Source of the DNA: Flavobacterium galactosidilyticum | GTDB taxonomy: Bacteria; Bacteroidota; Bacteroidia; Flavobacteriales; Flavobacteriaceae | Length of the DNA: 64,000 bases | Reading direction: 5' to 3' | Assembly (NCBI RefSeq): GCF_020911945.1 | Contig: NZ_CP087135.1 | Coordinates: forward strand, 3,445,501 to 3,509,500 | Shown here: positions 54,812 to 63,739 of the stretch, one piece after another | Numbering within the stretch: position 1 is the first letter of the stretch | How the letters are laid out: each line of letters opens with the position of its first letter | Translations under genes and position numbers: made by a program | The notes under the pieces: generated by a model | Databases searched by the model: none | What the model was told of the DNA's origin: nothing | Seen by the model: only the letters and a program-made list of their open reading frames with translations

Positions 54812-55397
54812 AACTCTTCTTTTATTTTTTCTCATCGCCGTAAAACATCAAAGTAGGTATTATGATTTAGAATGAAATTCCATCTTTATTACAACTATTT
54901 ACTTTTGACTTTCCTAACCCATTGACATAGCTAAAAATAAACGGGTTGTTCATTCACTTATAGTTTGTTGCTTTTTTTTTCATAATTTAGTAATCAAATA
55001 AAGTCATCAAAAGCTTTTGGTCTAACTTGCTTTTACAAAGCTTTAGACAGCATAAAATAATCATCGGTTTGTCAATCTTTGACATCTAGATCAATTGATT
55101 GCCGAAAAGATAGCGCAGCTTGAAAACAAAGAATTTGATTCCGATAATAAATTTCTAAAAGTTAAGAAAAGAAAAATAATCTATTGCGATTCAAAAGGTT
55201 AATTTATTAAAATCCTGCTTAAGCCATTTTGCAGGATTTTCTAATTGATACTTAATTCATTAAACCTTTTGAAAAGAAACAAGTCCTACTCACACTTTAA
55301 ATCATAAGCGATATAGTAAATGCTAATTTTATTACGTTGATTGGCGTACTGAGCGACTACTTTAATTGATTTTCGACATTAATCCAACCTTAAAAAT
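54812..55397 (+). other. Gap with a decayed gene fragment
   Basis: This 586-nt stretch has no intact gene. A short open frame at 55095-55202 encodes about 35 residues ending KRKIIYCDSKG, preceded by in-frame stops. It has coding-like character and is followed at once by a hairpin terminator, so it looks like the last part of a lost gene. The rest is AT-rich. Confidence 0.5.
55209..55240 (+). terminator. Terminator-like hairpin after the gene remnant
   Basis: AAAATCCTGC pairs perfectly with GCAGGATTTT across a 12-nt loop. The T tail comes only from the stem. Confidence 0.6.
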
Positions 55398-56786
55398 ATG
55401 GATAATAATATACTTTGGTCATTACGTCTTGGTTTTTCTAGTAAGGAAGCGCAAGCGATTTCAGACTTAGGTTTGAAAAAATTCCTTGAAAGGTCTTTTG
55501 AATCCAAACCACAAACAAAGAACCCAGATTTTCTTGAAGATAGTCCAAAAACTATTGAAGATTTCAAGCAAATCCGCATGCAATACAAAGAAAATAATAC
55601 CGAAGCCAGAAAGCAATTACGAATTACTGAAGCCAAGGTTTCACAAGACATGAAAGCATGGTGGATTGATAAAATGAGAACGGATGAATTCCCTCTTCGC
55701 GAAAAGATGACTTGTTTTTGGCACAATCATTTCGTTGCTACTTTTCAAAAAGTAAAAGTCAATTATTACATCTACCAGCACCATCAAATAATAGAAGAAA
55801 ATGCTTTTGGCAATTTTAAGGAATTGACCAAGAAAATACTCAAGAGTAATGCCATGGTACGATATCTTGATAATACAGATAATAAAAGAGGAAAAAATAA
55901 CGAAAATTTAAGCCGTGAGTTATTAGAATTATTCACACTAGGTATTGGCAATTATACTGAAAATGATATTAAAAATGGAGCCAAAGCTTTAGCTGGTTTA
56001 GGAATTGGACAAGATGGAGCGCAATACCGCAGAGCTCTTGAAGATAATGATTCGAAAACCTACTTTGGAAAAACTGGAAATTTCAAGTGTGATGATTTGG
56101 TCGATATTATTTTCGAACAAAAAGAAATCCCTTACCTCCTTACACGAAAAATTCTGGGATGGTTTATTTACGATACGCCAAAAGATGAATTGGTTAGATA
56201 TTACGGTGATTATTTCCGAGAGATGAATTTTGAAATCAAACCGTTATTAACAAAAATTTTTAAAGAAGAATACAGCAAAAATAATGCAGGTTCTAAGATA
56301 AAAAATCCGCTAGAATACATTTTACAATTAATGTCTGAACTACACATTGACAATTCTAATTCCAAAGCGGTTGCTTTTTTTATAAAAGAACAAGGAATGG
56401 ATTTGTTCAACCAACCCAATGTAAAAGGATGGGTTGGAGGAAATTCGTGGCTGACGTCACAAGTATATTTACAACGAAATAACATGGCTGATTTGCTGTG
56501 TAGCGGACGCGGTTTAAATAGAAAAAATTTGAAACCAAACGAAGAAATGACTGGCAAATCATTTAACAAAAAAGGCGCTACAATCGATTGGGATAATAAT
56601 GGAAACAACAAGAAAATTATAGCTGAACTAAAAGATAGATTGCTCTGTGAGGCAGATGCTGTTTCGCAAAAAGACTTTGAAACGATTATAAAATACGATT
56701 TTAATCCAAAAGCAGAAAATGCTAATCAGGTTGTTTTACGATTGTTTAATGCCATGGTAAAAATGCCAGAATATCAGTTGATTTAA
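55398..56786 (+). CDS. DUF1800 family protein
   Basis: The 462-residue protein matches the DUF1800 layout: an N-terminal LGFSSKEAQAI region, the FWHNHFVATFQKVK core, the LSRELLELFTLGIGNYTENDIKNGAKALAG motif, ITRKI-like LLTRKILGWFIYD and the C-terminal GWVGGNSWLTS. These proteins are almost always paired with a DUF1501 protein, as here (17 nt downstream). The pair is exported in many bacteria, but no signal is seen in this member. The biochemical role is unknown. Confidence 0.9.
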   Translation: MDNNILWSLRLGFSSKEAQAISDLGLKKFLERSFESKPQTKNPDFLEDSPKTIEDFKQIRMQYKENNTEARKQLRITEAKVSQDMKAWWIDKMRTDEFPLREKMTCFWHNHFVATFQKVKVNYYIYQHHQIIEENAFGNFKELTKKILKSNAMVRYLDNTDNKRGKNNENLSRELLELFTLGIGNYTENDIKNGAKALAGLGIGQDGAQYRRALEDNDSKTYFGKTGNFKCDDLVDIIFEQKEIPYLLTRKILGWFIYDTPKDELVRYYGDYFREMNFEIKPLLTKIFKEEYSKNNAGSKIKNPLEYILQLMSELHIDNSNSKAVAFFIKEQGMDLFNQPNVKGWVGGNSWLTSQVYLQRNNMADLLCSGRGLNRKNLKPNEEMTGKSFNKKGATIDWDNNGNNKKIIAELKDRLLCEADAVSQKDFETIIKYDFNPKAENANQVVLRLFNAMVKMPEYQLI

Positions 56787-56803
56787 ATTTAAAACCCCAC
56801 AAA

Positions 56804-57970
56804 ATGAATAGAAGAAACTTTTTGACACTTACTGGTACATTTACTGGAGGCGCAATGCTTTTACCTGATTTTCTGCATGCTTTTGGTTCACAACAAAACG
56901 TAGTTATTGGTGATCAATGTGTCGTTTTTGTGCAATTAAATGGCGGAAACGATGGACTGAATACCTTTGTTCCTTTCGATAATCCTTTGTATTATGCCTT
57001 ACGACCGCAAATCGCATTGTCTAAAGACGCTGTTATTGGGAAAAATAAAGGAATGGCTTTCCATCCTGCATTAAAAGGCTTTGCAGAAATGCAGCAAAAT
57101 GGTGATTTATCGGTTATACAAAATGTGGGTTATCCAGAACCAAATCGTTCTCATTTTCGCAGTCAGGAAATTTGGCAAACCGCTTCAGATTCCAATAAAT
57201 ATATTAATGAAGGTTGGTTAGGACGCTATCTAGATTTGCAATGCAAAGACCACCAACCTACCGCCGGAATAAACTTAGACAGTATCGATAATTTATCCTT
57301 AAAAGGATTGGAACCGAATTCTATTACTGTAAAAAACCCAAACGTTTTTAAAACTAAAAATCAGAAAGAAGAAGCAGGTACCTTATCCGATAATCCTCAG
57401 TTAGATTTTGTTCGAAAAATTGCCAATTCAGTTACAGAAGGTTCAGATGAAATCCAGAAAGCATTGGCTAAATCGACTGCTGAAATCAGTTATCCTAAAA
57501 CGGGTTTGGCTACAAATCTAGCGTGGATTTCTCGCTTAATCAAAGGGAATTTGAATTCAAAAGTATATTATACTTCGCTAAATGGATTTGATACGCATGA
57601 TAATCAATTAGCTGTTCAAAATAACAAATTAACCGAATTGAATGATGCTCTATTTAGTTTTTATACAGATTTAAAAAAAGCTTCATTAATGCAAAATGTG
57701 ACAATCGTTGTGTTTTCTGAATTTGGTCGTCGCGTAAAAGACAATGGTAAAGGTACAGATCATGGAACCGCAGCACCAATGTTTATTATTGGAGGAAACA
57801 ACCGCGGAAAAATCATCGGTAACAACCCCAATCTTTCCGATTTAGATCAAGGTGATTTAAAATACGAAACTGATTTCAGAAGTGTATATGCTAGTTTATT
57901 ACAAAAGAAACTAGACTTTGATTACACTAAAATAGGAATTCAGAATAAAGCGTTGCAAGGACTTTTTTAA
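56804..57970 (+). CDS. DUF1501 family protein (Tat-exported)
   Basis: The 388-residue protein has a Tat-type signal (MNRRNFLTLTG, then a hydrophobic run ending DFLHAFG). DUF1501 is related to the sulfatase/alkaline phosphatase fold: VFVQLNGGNDGLNTFVP near the start, LNGFDTHDNQ and EFGRRVKDNGKGTDHGTAAPMFIIGG near the end. The His/Asp pattern is the metal site of that fold. It follows the DUF1800 gene as a likely operon. The substrate is not known. Confidence 0.9.
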   Translation: MNRRNFLTLTGTFTGGAMLLPDFLHAFGSQQNVVIGDQCVVFVQLNGGNDGLNTFVPFDNPLYYALRPQIALSKDAVIGKNKGMAFHPALKGFAEMQQNGDLSVIQNVGYPEPNRSHFRSQEIWQTASDSNKYINEGWLGRYLDLQCKDHQPTAGINLDSIDNLSLKGLEPNSITVKNPNVFKTKNQKEEAGTLSDNPQLDFVRKIANSVTEGSDEIQKALAKSTAEISYPKTGLATNLAWISRLIKGNLNSKVYYTSLNGFDTHDNQLAVQNNKLTELNDALFSFYTDLKKASLMQNVTIVVFSEFGRRVKDNGKGTDHGTAAPMFIIGGNNRGKIIGNNPNLSDLDQGDLKYETDFRSVYASLLQKKLDFDYTKIGIQNKALQGLF

Positions 57971-57972
57971 AG

Positions 57973-58006
57973 ATTTTTGATTGCATAGTAACAATTTTTG
58001 ATTGCA
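57973..58006. repeat. Short direct repeat in convergent gap
   Basis: ATTTTTGATTGCA occurs at 57973-57985 and again at 57994-58006. An inverted ATCAAAAAT follows near 58058, so a weak fold is possible between the two converging genes. Confidence 0.6.
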
Positions 58007-58061
58007 GATTTAGGGGTTGAACATAAATTGTTTCTTTATCGATATTCCCACATCAGAAATC

Positions 58062-58094
58062 AAAAATCTTGAATAAAAAATCTTGAATAAAAAA
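58062..58094. repeat. 14-nt tandem repeat at the end of the TonB receptor gene
   Basis: AAAAATCTTGAATA is repeated with a 14-nt period just past the stop of the minus-strand receptor gene. Confidence 0.6.
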
Positions 58095-60203
58095 TTACTG
58101 ATTCAAATTTCCTTCGCCATCTTCTTTCTTTTCTTTATTTAATAAATTTGGATCTTCTTTAGCCAATTTATTTTTAGTTGGGATTTTATAATTAATACTA
58201 AAACCAAATCGGCGTGAGTCATTTTTATTAGATAATAGCAACGGGGTATTGTACGAACTCACTACAGTACGATTAGAATTGAAGATATCATTAGCACTTA
58301 CGGAAACTGAAACTTGATCTTTGAAAAACTTTTTAGAAAAAGTCAAGTCTACATTATTTCTCATTGGCTTCTCAACAATAAAATAAAAATAATTCCCTTT
58401 TGGAAACATATAATTAAAGTTGGCTACAAATTTAATTCCTTTTGGCAGCACGGTTTGTGACATCAAATTAAACATCCAGAAACCATTAGTATTAATATCT
58501 GGAATTTGGTGGTATTGATACGCTGTGTAAACATATAAGAAGTTCATCGTATCTGGATTGACATTCATTTTCATTGTTTCTTTAAGTCCTTCCGTAAATA
58601 GCATATACGGAATAGGCAATCCCACATTAAAATTATGAACTTTTATTTGTGGCACATTGACACTTGTATTGACAACAACATCATTTGTCAGCAACACTCT
58701 ATTTACTACCTGATTTTGGGCTGAACTTACATTATATCCTATAAAAGCATAATCAAAAGCGCTTAATTTCACTTCGTAATTATCAAAAATAGTAGGTTGC
58801 AAGTTTGGATTTCCAGAGTAATCTACATTTGGATTTTGATAATTGGTATTATTCGGATTTAAAGCTGAAGTGCTCGGTAAACTAATCTTTTTGTTGTAAT
58901 TAGCATTAAAATAAATGGAATTACTAAAATTATATTGCGCGCTTGCATTTGGAAAAAAACGAAACTGCTTAAATGGAATTAATTCTTCTGTGTTCGTTTT
59001 ACCCTTAATGTTATAATCTTCGGCTCTACCGCCAACAATAAAATTGAACTTATCAAATTTAGTTTGAAATTCAGCATAAGCTGCCGCTGTTTTTCGTTGA
59101 TAATCTAAATTGACAACATTCTCACTCTGCGTTTCAAAAAATAATCCTTCATACAAACCTCCAAAACTTAATTTTCCTTCATCAGAAAAATTTATTGGCT
59201 GAGAATAATCAATTTTTGCATTCAATAATTGTTGGTCTGACTTATTATCTAAAACAGTAGTATTGGTAGTTCTTGAATCCAATACGAAATCATTTTTATT
59301 GTCATTATAATTAACTTTAAATTCTAATTTTTTAGCTCTGTCCTCAAACTTTTTTTGGTAAGTAACCACAAAATCCTGACGTAAAGCATCCGTGTAAGAG
59401 TCATCATCAGTACTGAATCCTGGGCCATTCCCTTTAGTATTGCTACTATTGTTACTGTAATTTAAATCATAATTAAGCAATAATCGATCTTTTCCAATAT
59501 CAAAAGTCACTCCTGATTTTATGAAATTTGTTCTTCCAATGCGATCTGCATTCGTAGCAGAAACTAACGAATTAACATTGTTTACGTTTTTAGTAACCGT
59601 GGTCCACAAAGCACTTTCGTAATAACTTTGTCCAAGATTCAGTTGCCAACCAAAATATTTATTTTTAGCACTCAACAACAAACTATTGTTTACGCGCCAT
59701 CTCAAATGATCGTAACTAGTAATATTAGTGCTATTAGTGTAGGTTGCGCTTAAATATTTTTTGGCGTTAACATTCGTAATGATATTCATAATAGCTCCAC
59801 CAGAAGTTGCAGGAAATTCTGCACCAGGTTGCGTAATGATTTCAATTTTCTCAATGGCGTTTGCCGGCATTCCTTCAAGAAAAGCATTCAGTTCATTAGT
59901 TGTAATATTTAGAGGTCTTCCATCTAAATAAACATCTAATTGCTTGCCTTGATACATCATTCCAGCCACATCTGAAGCAATGAGTCCGGGTAATTTTTTA
60001 ATTCCATCTAAGACAGATCCAGAATTTAAACTCGGCTGACTGGCAAAATCAAATATGGTTCTATCTGCTTTTTGCTCTACTGCTTTCTTCACTTTTACAA
60101 TAGAAACTTCGTTTAATTCGACCGCTTTTTTTTCTGTTTCTTGCGCTGTAAGTGTAGAGACTAAACCTAAAAATAGAAATGCCAGTAAGTGTTTGTTTTT
60201 CAT
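58095..60203 (-). CDS. TonB-dependent receptor, outer membrane beta-barrel family (no carboxypeptidase-like domain)
   Basis: This 702-residue receptor has a signal peptide (about 1-20), a short plug (SVLDGIKKLPGL, VYLDGRPLNIT, IEIITQPGAEFPATSGGAIMNIITN) and a beta barrel. It belongs to the same OMP_b-brl_3 group as the receptor at 8513, but lacks that protein's N-terminal beta-sandwich. Its tail (KKEDGEGNLNQ) is charged and extends past the usual barrel end. The ligand is unknown. It is convergent with the DUF1501 gene. Confidence 0.87.
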   Translation of the reverse strand: MKNKHLLAFLFLGLVSTLTAQETEKKAVELNEVSIVKVKKAVEQKADRTIFDFASQPSLNSGSVLDGIKKLPGLIASDVAGMMYQGKQLDVYLDGRPLNITTNELNAFLEGMPANAIEKIEIITQPGAEFPATSGGAIMNIITNVNAKKYLSATYTNSTNITSYDHLRWRVNNSLLLSAKNKYFGWQLNLGQSYYESALWTTVTKNVNNVNSLVSATNADRIGRTNFIKSGVTFDIGKDRLLLNYDLNYSNNSSNTKGNGPGFSTDDDSYTDALRQDFVVTYQKKFEDRAKKLEFKVNYNDNKNDFVLDSRTTNTTVLDNKSDQQLLNAKIDYSQPINFSDEGKLSFGGLYEGLFFETQSENVVNLDYQRKTAAAYAEFQTKFDKFNFIVGGRAEDYNIKGKTNTEELIPFKQFRFFPNASAQYNFSNSIYFNANYNKKISLPSTSALNPNNTNYQNPNVDYSGNPNLQPTIFDNYEVKLSAFDYAFIGYNVSSAQNQVVNRVLLTNDVVVNTSVNVPQIKVHNFNVGLPIPYMLFTEGLKETMKMNVNPDTMNFLYVYTAYQYHQIPDINTNGFWMFNLMSQTVLPKGIKFVANFNYMFPKGNYFYFIVEKPMRNNVDLTFSKKFFKDQVSVSVSANDIFNSNRTVVSSYNTPLLLSNKNDSRRFGFSINYKIPTKNKLAKEDPNLLNKEKKEDGEGNLNQ

Positions 60204-60355
60204 GATCCTTTTTATAATACCTATTAAGTCTCATTAATATACAAAACGTTACTAAAAATAGGACTAATTTTCTGATATAGTTCTATTTATTGATGTATCA
60301 ATATTGATTCCTCACTTTAACCACTGTTTATAACTCATAAGTAGGAACTAAAGCC

Positions 60356-60363
60356 TATCTTTG
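60356..60363 (+). promoter_or_regulatory. -7 element upstream of the EamA gene
   Basis: TATCTTTG, an exact TAnnTTTG match 22 nt before the ATG; no clear -33. Confidence 0.4.
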
Positions 60364-60385
60364 CCCGCTTTTTAAAATTTAAAAA

Positions 60386-61309
60386 ATGACAAAGAATAAC
60401 GTATTAAAAGGAGTTTTTCTAGTAGCATTAGGCGCAACTAGCTACGGAATGTTGGCCACTTTTGTGAAAATAGCATACGGCGATGGTTATACTACTGCAG
60501 AGGTTACGACTTCTCAATTTATATATGGAATTATAGGAATTCTAATTTTGAATTTAATTCAGAAGGTTAAAAACAAAAACAAAACTCCAAAAGCATCAAA
60601 AAAAAATATTTTTCAGTTGATGCTAGCTGGAACTTCATTAGGAATGACAAGTATTTTCTACTATCTAGCCGTGAAATACATTCCTGTTTCTATAGGAATT
60701 GTATTGTTGATGCAAACCGTATGGATAGGTGTTTTACTAGAGTGGTTTTTAGATAAGAAAGCACCTTCATTTCAAAAAATAATTTCGGTATTAATTGTTT
60801 TAATTGGTACAGCATTAGCAATAAACATCTTCAAAATCGACTTTAATGATTCCAATAATAATTGGCCGTTAGGGATTTTGTTTGGCTTACTAGCTGCTGC
60901 TTCCTTTACAACAACTATGTTTACTGCAAATCGTGTTGCAACTGCTATTTCGCCTACACAACGAAGCTTGTATATGATTCTTGGAGGTGCTGTGATTGTA
61001 TTTACATTTGCTATATTCACACAAGTTACTCCATTCAACTTTGAAATCTTCGCAAAATGGGGAATTATCATGGCACTTTTTGGAACCATAATTCCACCAA
61101 TGTTATTGAATGCTGGTTTTCCACTTACAGGAATTGGATTAGGAAGTATAGTTTCTGCACTGGAACTTCCTGTTTCGGTTATGATGGCTTATACATTGCT
61201 AAATGAAAAAGTAGATCCATTACAGTGGTTTGGTATCGCTTTAATCATTCTGGCCATTATCATTATGAATGTTAATTTAAAAAAAAAGGCTGAAACACCT
61301 GGCCATTAA
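60386..61309 (+). CDS. EamA/DMT-superfamily transporter
   Basis: The 307-residue protein has about ten membrane helices in two EamA repeats (about 8-140 and 150-300). Landmarks are GATSYGMLATFVKIAY at the first helix, YYLAVKYIPVSIGIVLLMQTVW, and the second-repeat ALELPVSVMMAYTLLNEKVDPLQWFGIALI. DMT exporters carry amino acids, nucleosides or other small metabolites; the substrate cannot be told. The downstream DoxX-like, AlkB and desaturase genes lie close by on the same strand. Confidence 0.88.
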   Translation: MTKNNVLKGVFLVALGATSYGMLATFVKIAYGDGYTTAEVTTSQFIYGIIGILILNLIQKVKNKNKTPKASKKNIFQLMLAGTSLGMTSIFYYLAVKYIPVSIGIVLLMQTVWIGVLLEWFLDKKAPSFQKIISVLIVLIGTALAINIFKIDFNDSNNNWPLGILFGLLAAASFTTTMFTANRVATAISPTQRSLYMILGGAVIVFTFAIFTQVTPFNFEIFAKWGIIMALFGTIIPPMLLNAGFPLTGIGLGSIVSALELPVSVMMAYTLLNEKVDPLQWFGIALIILAIIIMNVNLKKKAETPGH

Positions 61310-61371
61310 AACCTTAAAAAACATAAATAAACTCATTGATTTTTTATAAATTCGTAACAAACACTCTTATT

Positions 61372-61725
61372 ATGAATTTACCTTGGCATTTATATGTAAT
61401 GGCTTTTATTTATTTCGTTGCAGGAATAAACCATTTTAGGAATCCACGACTTTACATAAAAATCATTCCACCTTCTTTTCCAAATCCAAAATTACTGAAT
61501 ATAATAAGCGGTTTGGCAGAAATACTTTTGGGAATTGGATTATGTATTCCAATTATTTCGAATTATGCTGCCTGGGGAGTAATCGCTTTATTGATAGCTG
61601 TTTTTCCTGCAAATATTTATATGTTTACCAATCAAAAAGCGAGTATGGGTCTACCCAAATGGGTTTTACTTTTGCGAATACCTTTGCAATTACTTTTAAT
61701 TTTTTGGGCTTACCAATATACTTAA
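61372..61725 (+). CDS. DoxX-like small membrane protein
   Basis: From the ATG at 61372 the product has 117 residues and four membrane helices (about 5-22, 42-62, 65-85, 95-114). The NHFRNPRLYIKIIPPSFPNP loop and SGLAEILLGIGLCIP are typical of DoxX-like family membrane proteins. A TTG at 61336 would add 12 unlikely residues. It ends 4 nt before alkB and is probably co-transcribed with it. Function unknown; DoxX relatives are linked to redox or quinone roles. Confidence 0.8.
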   Translation: MNLPWHLYVMAFIYFVAGINHFRNPRLYIKIIPPSFPNPKLLNIISGLAEILLGIGLCIPIISNYAAWGVIALLIAVFPANIYMFTNQKASMGLPKWVLLLRIPLQLLLIFWAYQYT

Positions 61726-61729
61726 TCGA

Positions 61730-62338
61730 ATGAATTCCTTATTTGACTTTGCATCCGAACCACTATTTCTAGGGTTGCCAGATGCTGAAATTATTTATTA
61801 TCCTGAATTTTATGATAAGCCAGCAGCTGATTTAATGTATACTGAATTAGTGAAAGACATACTGTGGCAACAAGATGAGATTAGAGTATTTGGAAAAATT
61901 CACCCGCAACCTAGATTGACTGCTTTGTATGGAAATGAAGGAAAATCCTATTCCTATTCCAATATAAAAATGCAACCCCATCCTTGGAATTTGCTTTTGC
62001 AAAAGATAAAATCAGAAGTTGAGAAGGTCGCCGAAACACATTTCAGCACTGTTCTACTGAATTACTATCGAGATGGAAAAGACAGTAACGGTTGGCATGC
62101 TGATAACGAAAAAGAATTAGGATTGAATCCGATAATAGCTTCAGTAAGTTTTGGTGCTGAACGAGTTTTTCAGCTAAAACATAATTCTGATATAGGACAG
62201 AAACAAAATATCGTTTTACAACATGGAAGTTTATTATTGATGAAAGGAACAACTCAACATTTCTGGAAACATCAAATTCCAAAAACTGCCAAACCTATTG
62301 GCTCCCGAATAAACCTCACATTCCGATTGATAAAGTAA
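61730..62338 (+). CDS. alkB: AlkB-type 2-oxoglutarate-dependent dioxygenase
   Basis: AlkB oxidatively removes methyl damage (1-methyladenine, 3-methylcytosine) from DNA or RNA using Fe(II) and 2-oxoglutarate. In the 202-residue protein the iron ligands are H123 and D125 (GWHADNE) and H181 (FWKHQIP). The co-substrate arginines R193 and R199 lie in SRINLTFRLIK. NYYRDGKDSNGWHAD is characteristic of the ALKBH2/3-like group, so ALKBH2/3-type substrates are likely. It follows the DoxX-like gene by 4 nt. Confidence 0.92.
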   Translation: MNSLFDFASEPLFLGLPDAEIIYYPEFYDKPAADLMYTELVKDILWQQDEIRVFGKIHPQPRLTALYGNEGKSYSYSNIKMQPHPWNLLLQKIKSEVEKVAETHFSTVLLNYYRDGKDSNGWHADNEKELGLNPIIASVSFGAERVFQLKHNSDIGQKQNIVLQHGSLLLMKGTTQHFWKHQIPKTAKPIGSRINLTFRLIK

Positions 62339-62358
62339 TTTACGTACTGAAATTGTGT

Positions 62359-62366
62359 TATATTTG
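62359..62366 (+). promoter_or_regulatory. -7 element for the sterol desaturase-family gene
   Basis: TATATTTG, an exact TAnnTTTG match 19 nt before the ATG; no -33 in the proper place. Confidence 0.35.
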
Positions 62367-62385
62367 AAAGTAACTTTTTTTAATT

Positions 62386-63204
62386 ATGAACGAAATCATT
62401 TCCTATTTTTCTACCATTCCATCTTCACACAGAAGTTTAATCCTTGTGGGCGGAATTACATTATTTTGGTTGATTGAAAATGCATTTCCGCTTTTTAACT
62501 TCAGTTATAAAAAATGGCGTCACGCCAGCATCAATATTTTCTTGACTGCTACTACTATTGTAGTTAATTTTTTCTTGGCTTTCATTTTATTAAAAACTGC
62601 CAATTGGACCATTGCTAACGATTTTGGCGTTTTACAATGGCTACCCGAAATGTCTATTTGGCTTTATGCACTTATTGGATTGCTATTGTTGGATTTAATT
62701 GGCGCTTATTTAGTTCATTTAGTAGAGCATAAAGTAAAAATATTATGGCGTTTTCATATCATTCATCATACGGATACTTGGGTAGATACTACTTCTGCAA
62801 ATAGACATCATCCGGGTGAAAGTGTTATTCGGTTTGCTTTTACAACTCTAGGAGTCTTAGTAGTGGGAAGTCCCATGTGGATGGTATTCTTGTATCAAAC
62901 ACTATCCGTCATTGCTACACAATTCAATCACGCTAACATTTCATTGCCTAAAAAATTAGATACTGTTTTGAGTTATTTTATCGTATCACCAGACATGCAT
63001 AAAGTACATCATCATCACGTTCTTCCATACACGGACAGTAATTACGGAAATATATTTTCAGTTTGGGATCGTTTATTTAGAACATATAAGACACTTCCAA
63101 GGGCGGAAATCAAGTACGGAATTGATACTTATCCCGATCCAAAAGAACACAACAACTTAAAAATTTTATTAAAAATACCCTTTCAAAAACCACCAATAAA
63201 ATAA
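62386..63204 (+). CDS. Sterol desaturase/fatty acid hydroxylase family protein
   Basis: This 272-residue membrane protein has three or four helices in the first half and the eight-His diiron pattern of the family: HLVEH, RFHIIHH (with the following TSANRHHPG) and HKVHHHH. Such enzymes hydroxylate or desaturate lipids or carotenoids using O2. In Flavobacteria the substrate is likely a fatty acid, sphingolipid or carotenoid rather than sterol, but which one cannot be told here. Confidence 0.9.
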   Translation: MNEIISYFSTIPSSHRSLILVGGITLFWLIENAFPLFNFSYKKWRHASINIFLTATTIVVNFFLAFILLKTANWTIANDFGVLQWLPEMSIWLYALIGLLLLDLIGAYLVHLVEHKVKILWRFHIIHHTDTWVDTTSANRHHPGESVIRFAFTTLGVLVVGSPMWMVFLYQTLSVIATQFNHANISLPKKLDTVLSYFIVSPDMHKVHHHHVLPYTDSNYGNIFSVWDRLFRTYKTLPRAEIKYGIDTYPDPKEHNNLKILLKIPFQKPPIK

Positions 63205-63329
63205 AAGAAGCAAAAAATATAAAAAAAAATATTTTTTGTCAAAACGTAATTTTTTTTTCTTAATATTGGTACAAATTAGAAATGTAATTTATTAATCATT
63301 AACAACTTATTTGAATTAATTTTCACGTG

Positions 63330-63608
63330 ATGAAAAAGAGTAACCGAAAAGAATTAAACTGGGAGCAAACAGAAAAACTTGTTACAATGGCTTTAGAAGA
63401 AAAAAATCCTTTTGAAATAATTAAAAAGGAATTTGGTCTGGCCGAAAAAGAGATTCTGGAAATCATGAAAAAGAAGATGCCAGCAGAAAAATTTGAAATG
63501 TGGAAAAAGAAAGCCGTAGCAAATAAACCAAAACCGAAACCAGTTAAAATTGATGATTTTGACGAAGATTTGGATGGTAAATACTATATAAAAAATAAAC
63601 TTGATTAG
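63330..63608 (+). CDS. TIGR03643/DUF2805 family small protein
   Basis: The 92-residue protein (ATG at 63330; a GTG one codon earlier is less likely) is highly charged. It carries a predicted helix-turn-helix-like segment (WEQTEKLVTMALEEKNPFEIIKKEFGL, then EKEILEIMKKKM and KFEMWKKKAV). This matches the conserved TIGR03643 family found widely in Bacteroidota and Proteobacteria, whose function is not known. The tail is Lys/Asp-rich. A terminator follows directly. Confidence 0.82.
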   Translation: MKKSNRKELNWEQTEKLVTMALEEKNPFEIIKKEFGLAEKEILEIMKKKMPAEKFEMWKKKAVANKPKPKPVKIDDFDEDLDGKYYIKNKLD

Positions 63609-63612
63609 TTTT

Positions 63613-63643
63613 AAAGCTCCTGTACTTCAGGAGCTTTTTTTTT
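63613..63643 (+). terminator. Terminator of the DUF2805 gene
   Basis: AAAGCTCCTG (63613-63622) pairs perfectly with CAGGAGCTTT (63628-63637) across TACTT and runs into a T9 stretch. Confidence 0.92.
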
Positions 63644-63673
63644 AATTGATAATAAAACTGAATTTAGTAAACG

Positions 63674-63720
63674 AAAAAATCCAATCTATGAAATTACGAT
63701 TCACAGATTGATTTTTTTTT
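63674..63720 (-). terminator. Terminator of the last gene
   Basis: AAAAAATC-C-AATCT... pairs with AGATTGATTTTTT, with one bulge and an extended inner helix (ATGAA/TTCAC). It faces the minus-strand gene ending at 63740. Confidence 0.65.
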
Positions 63721-63739
63721 TATTAAGACTATAATAATG

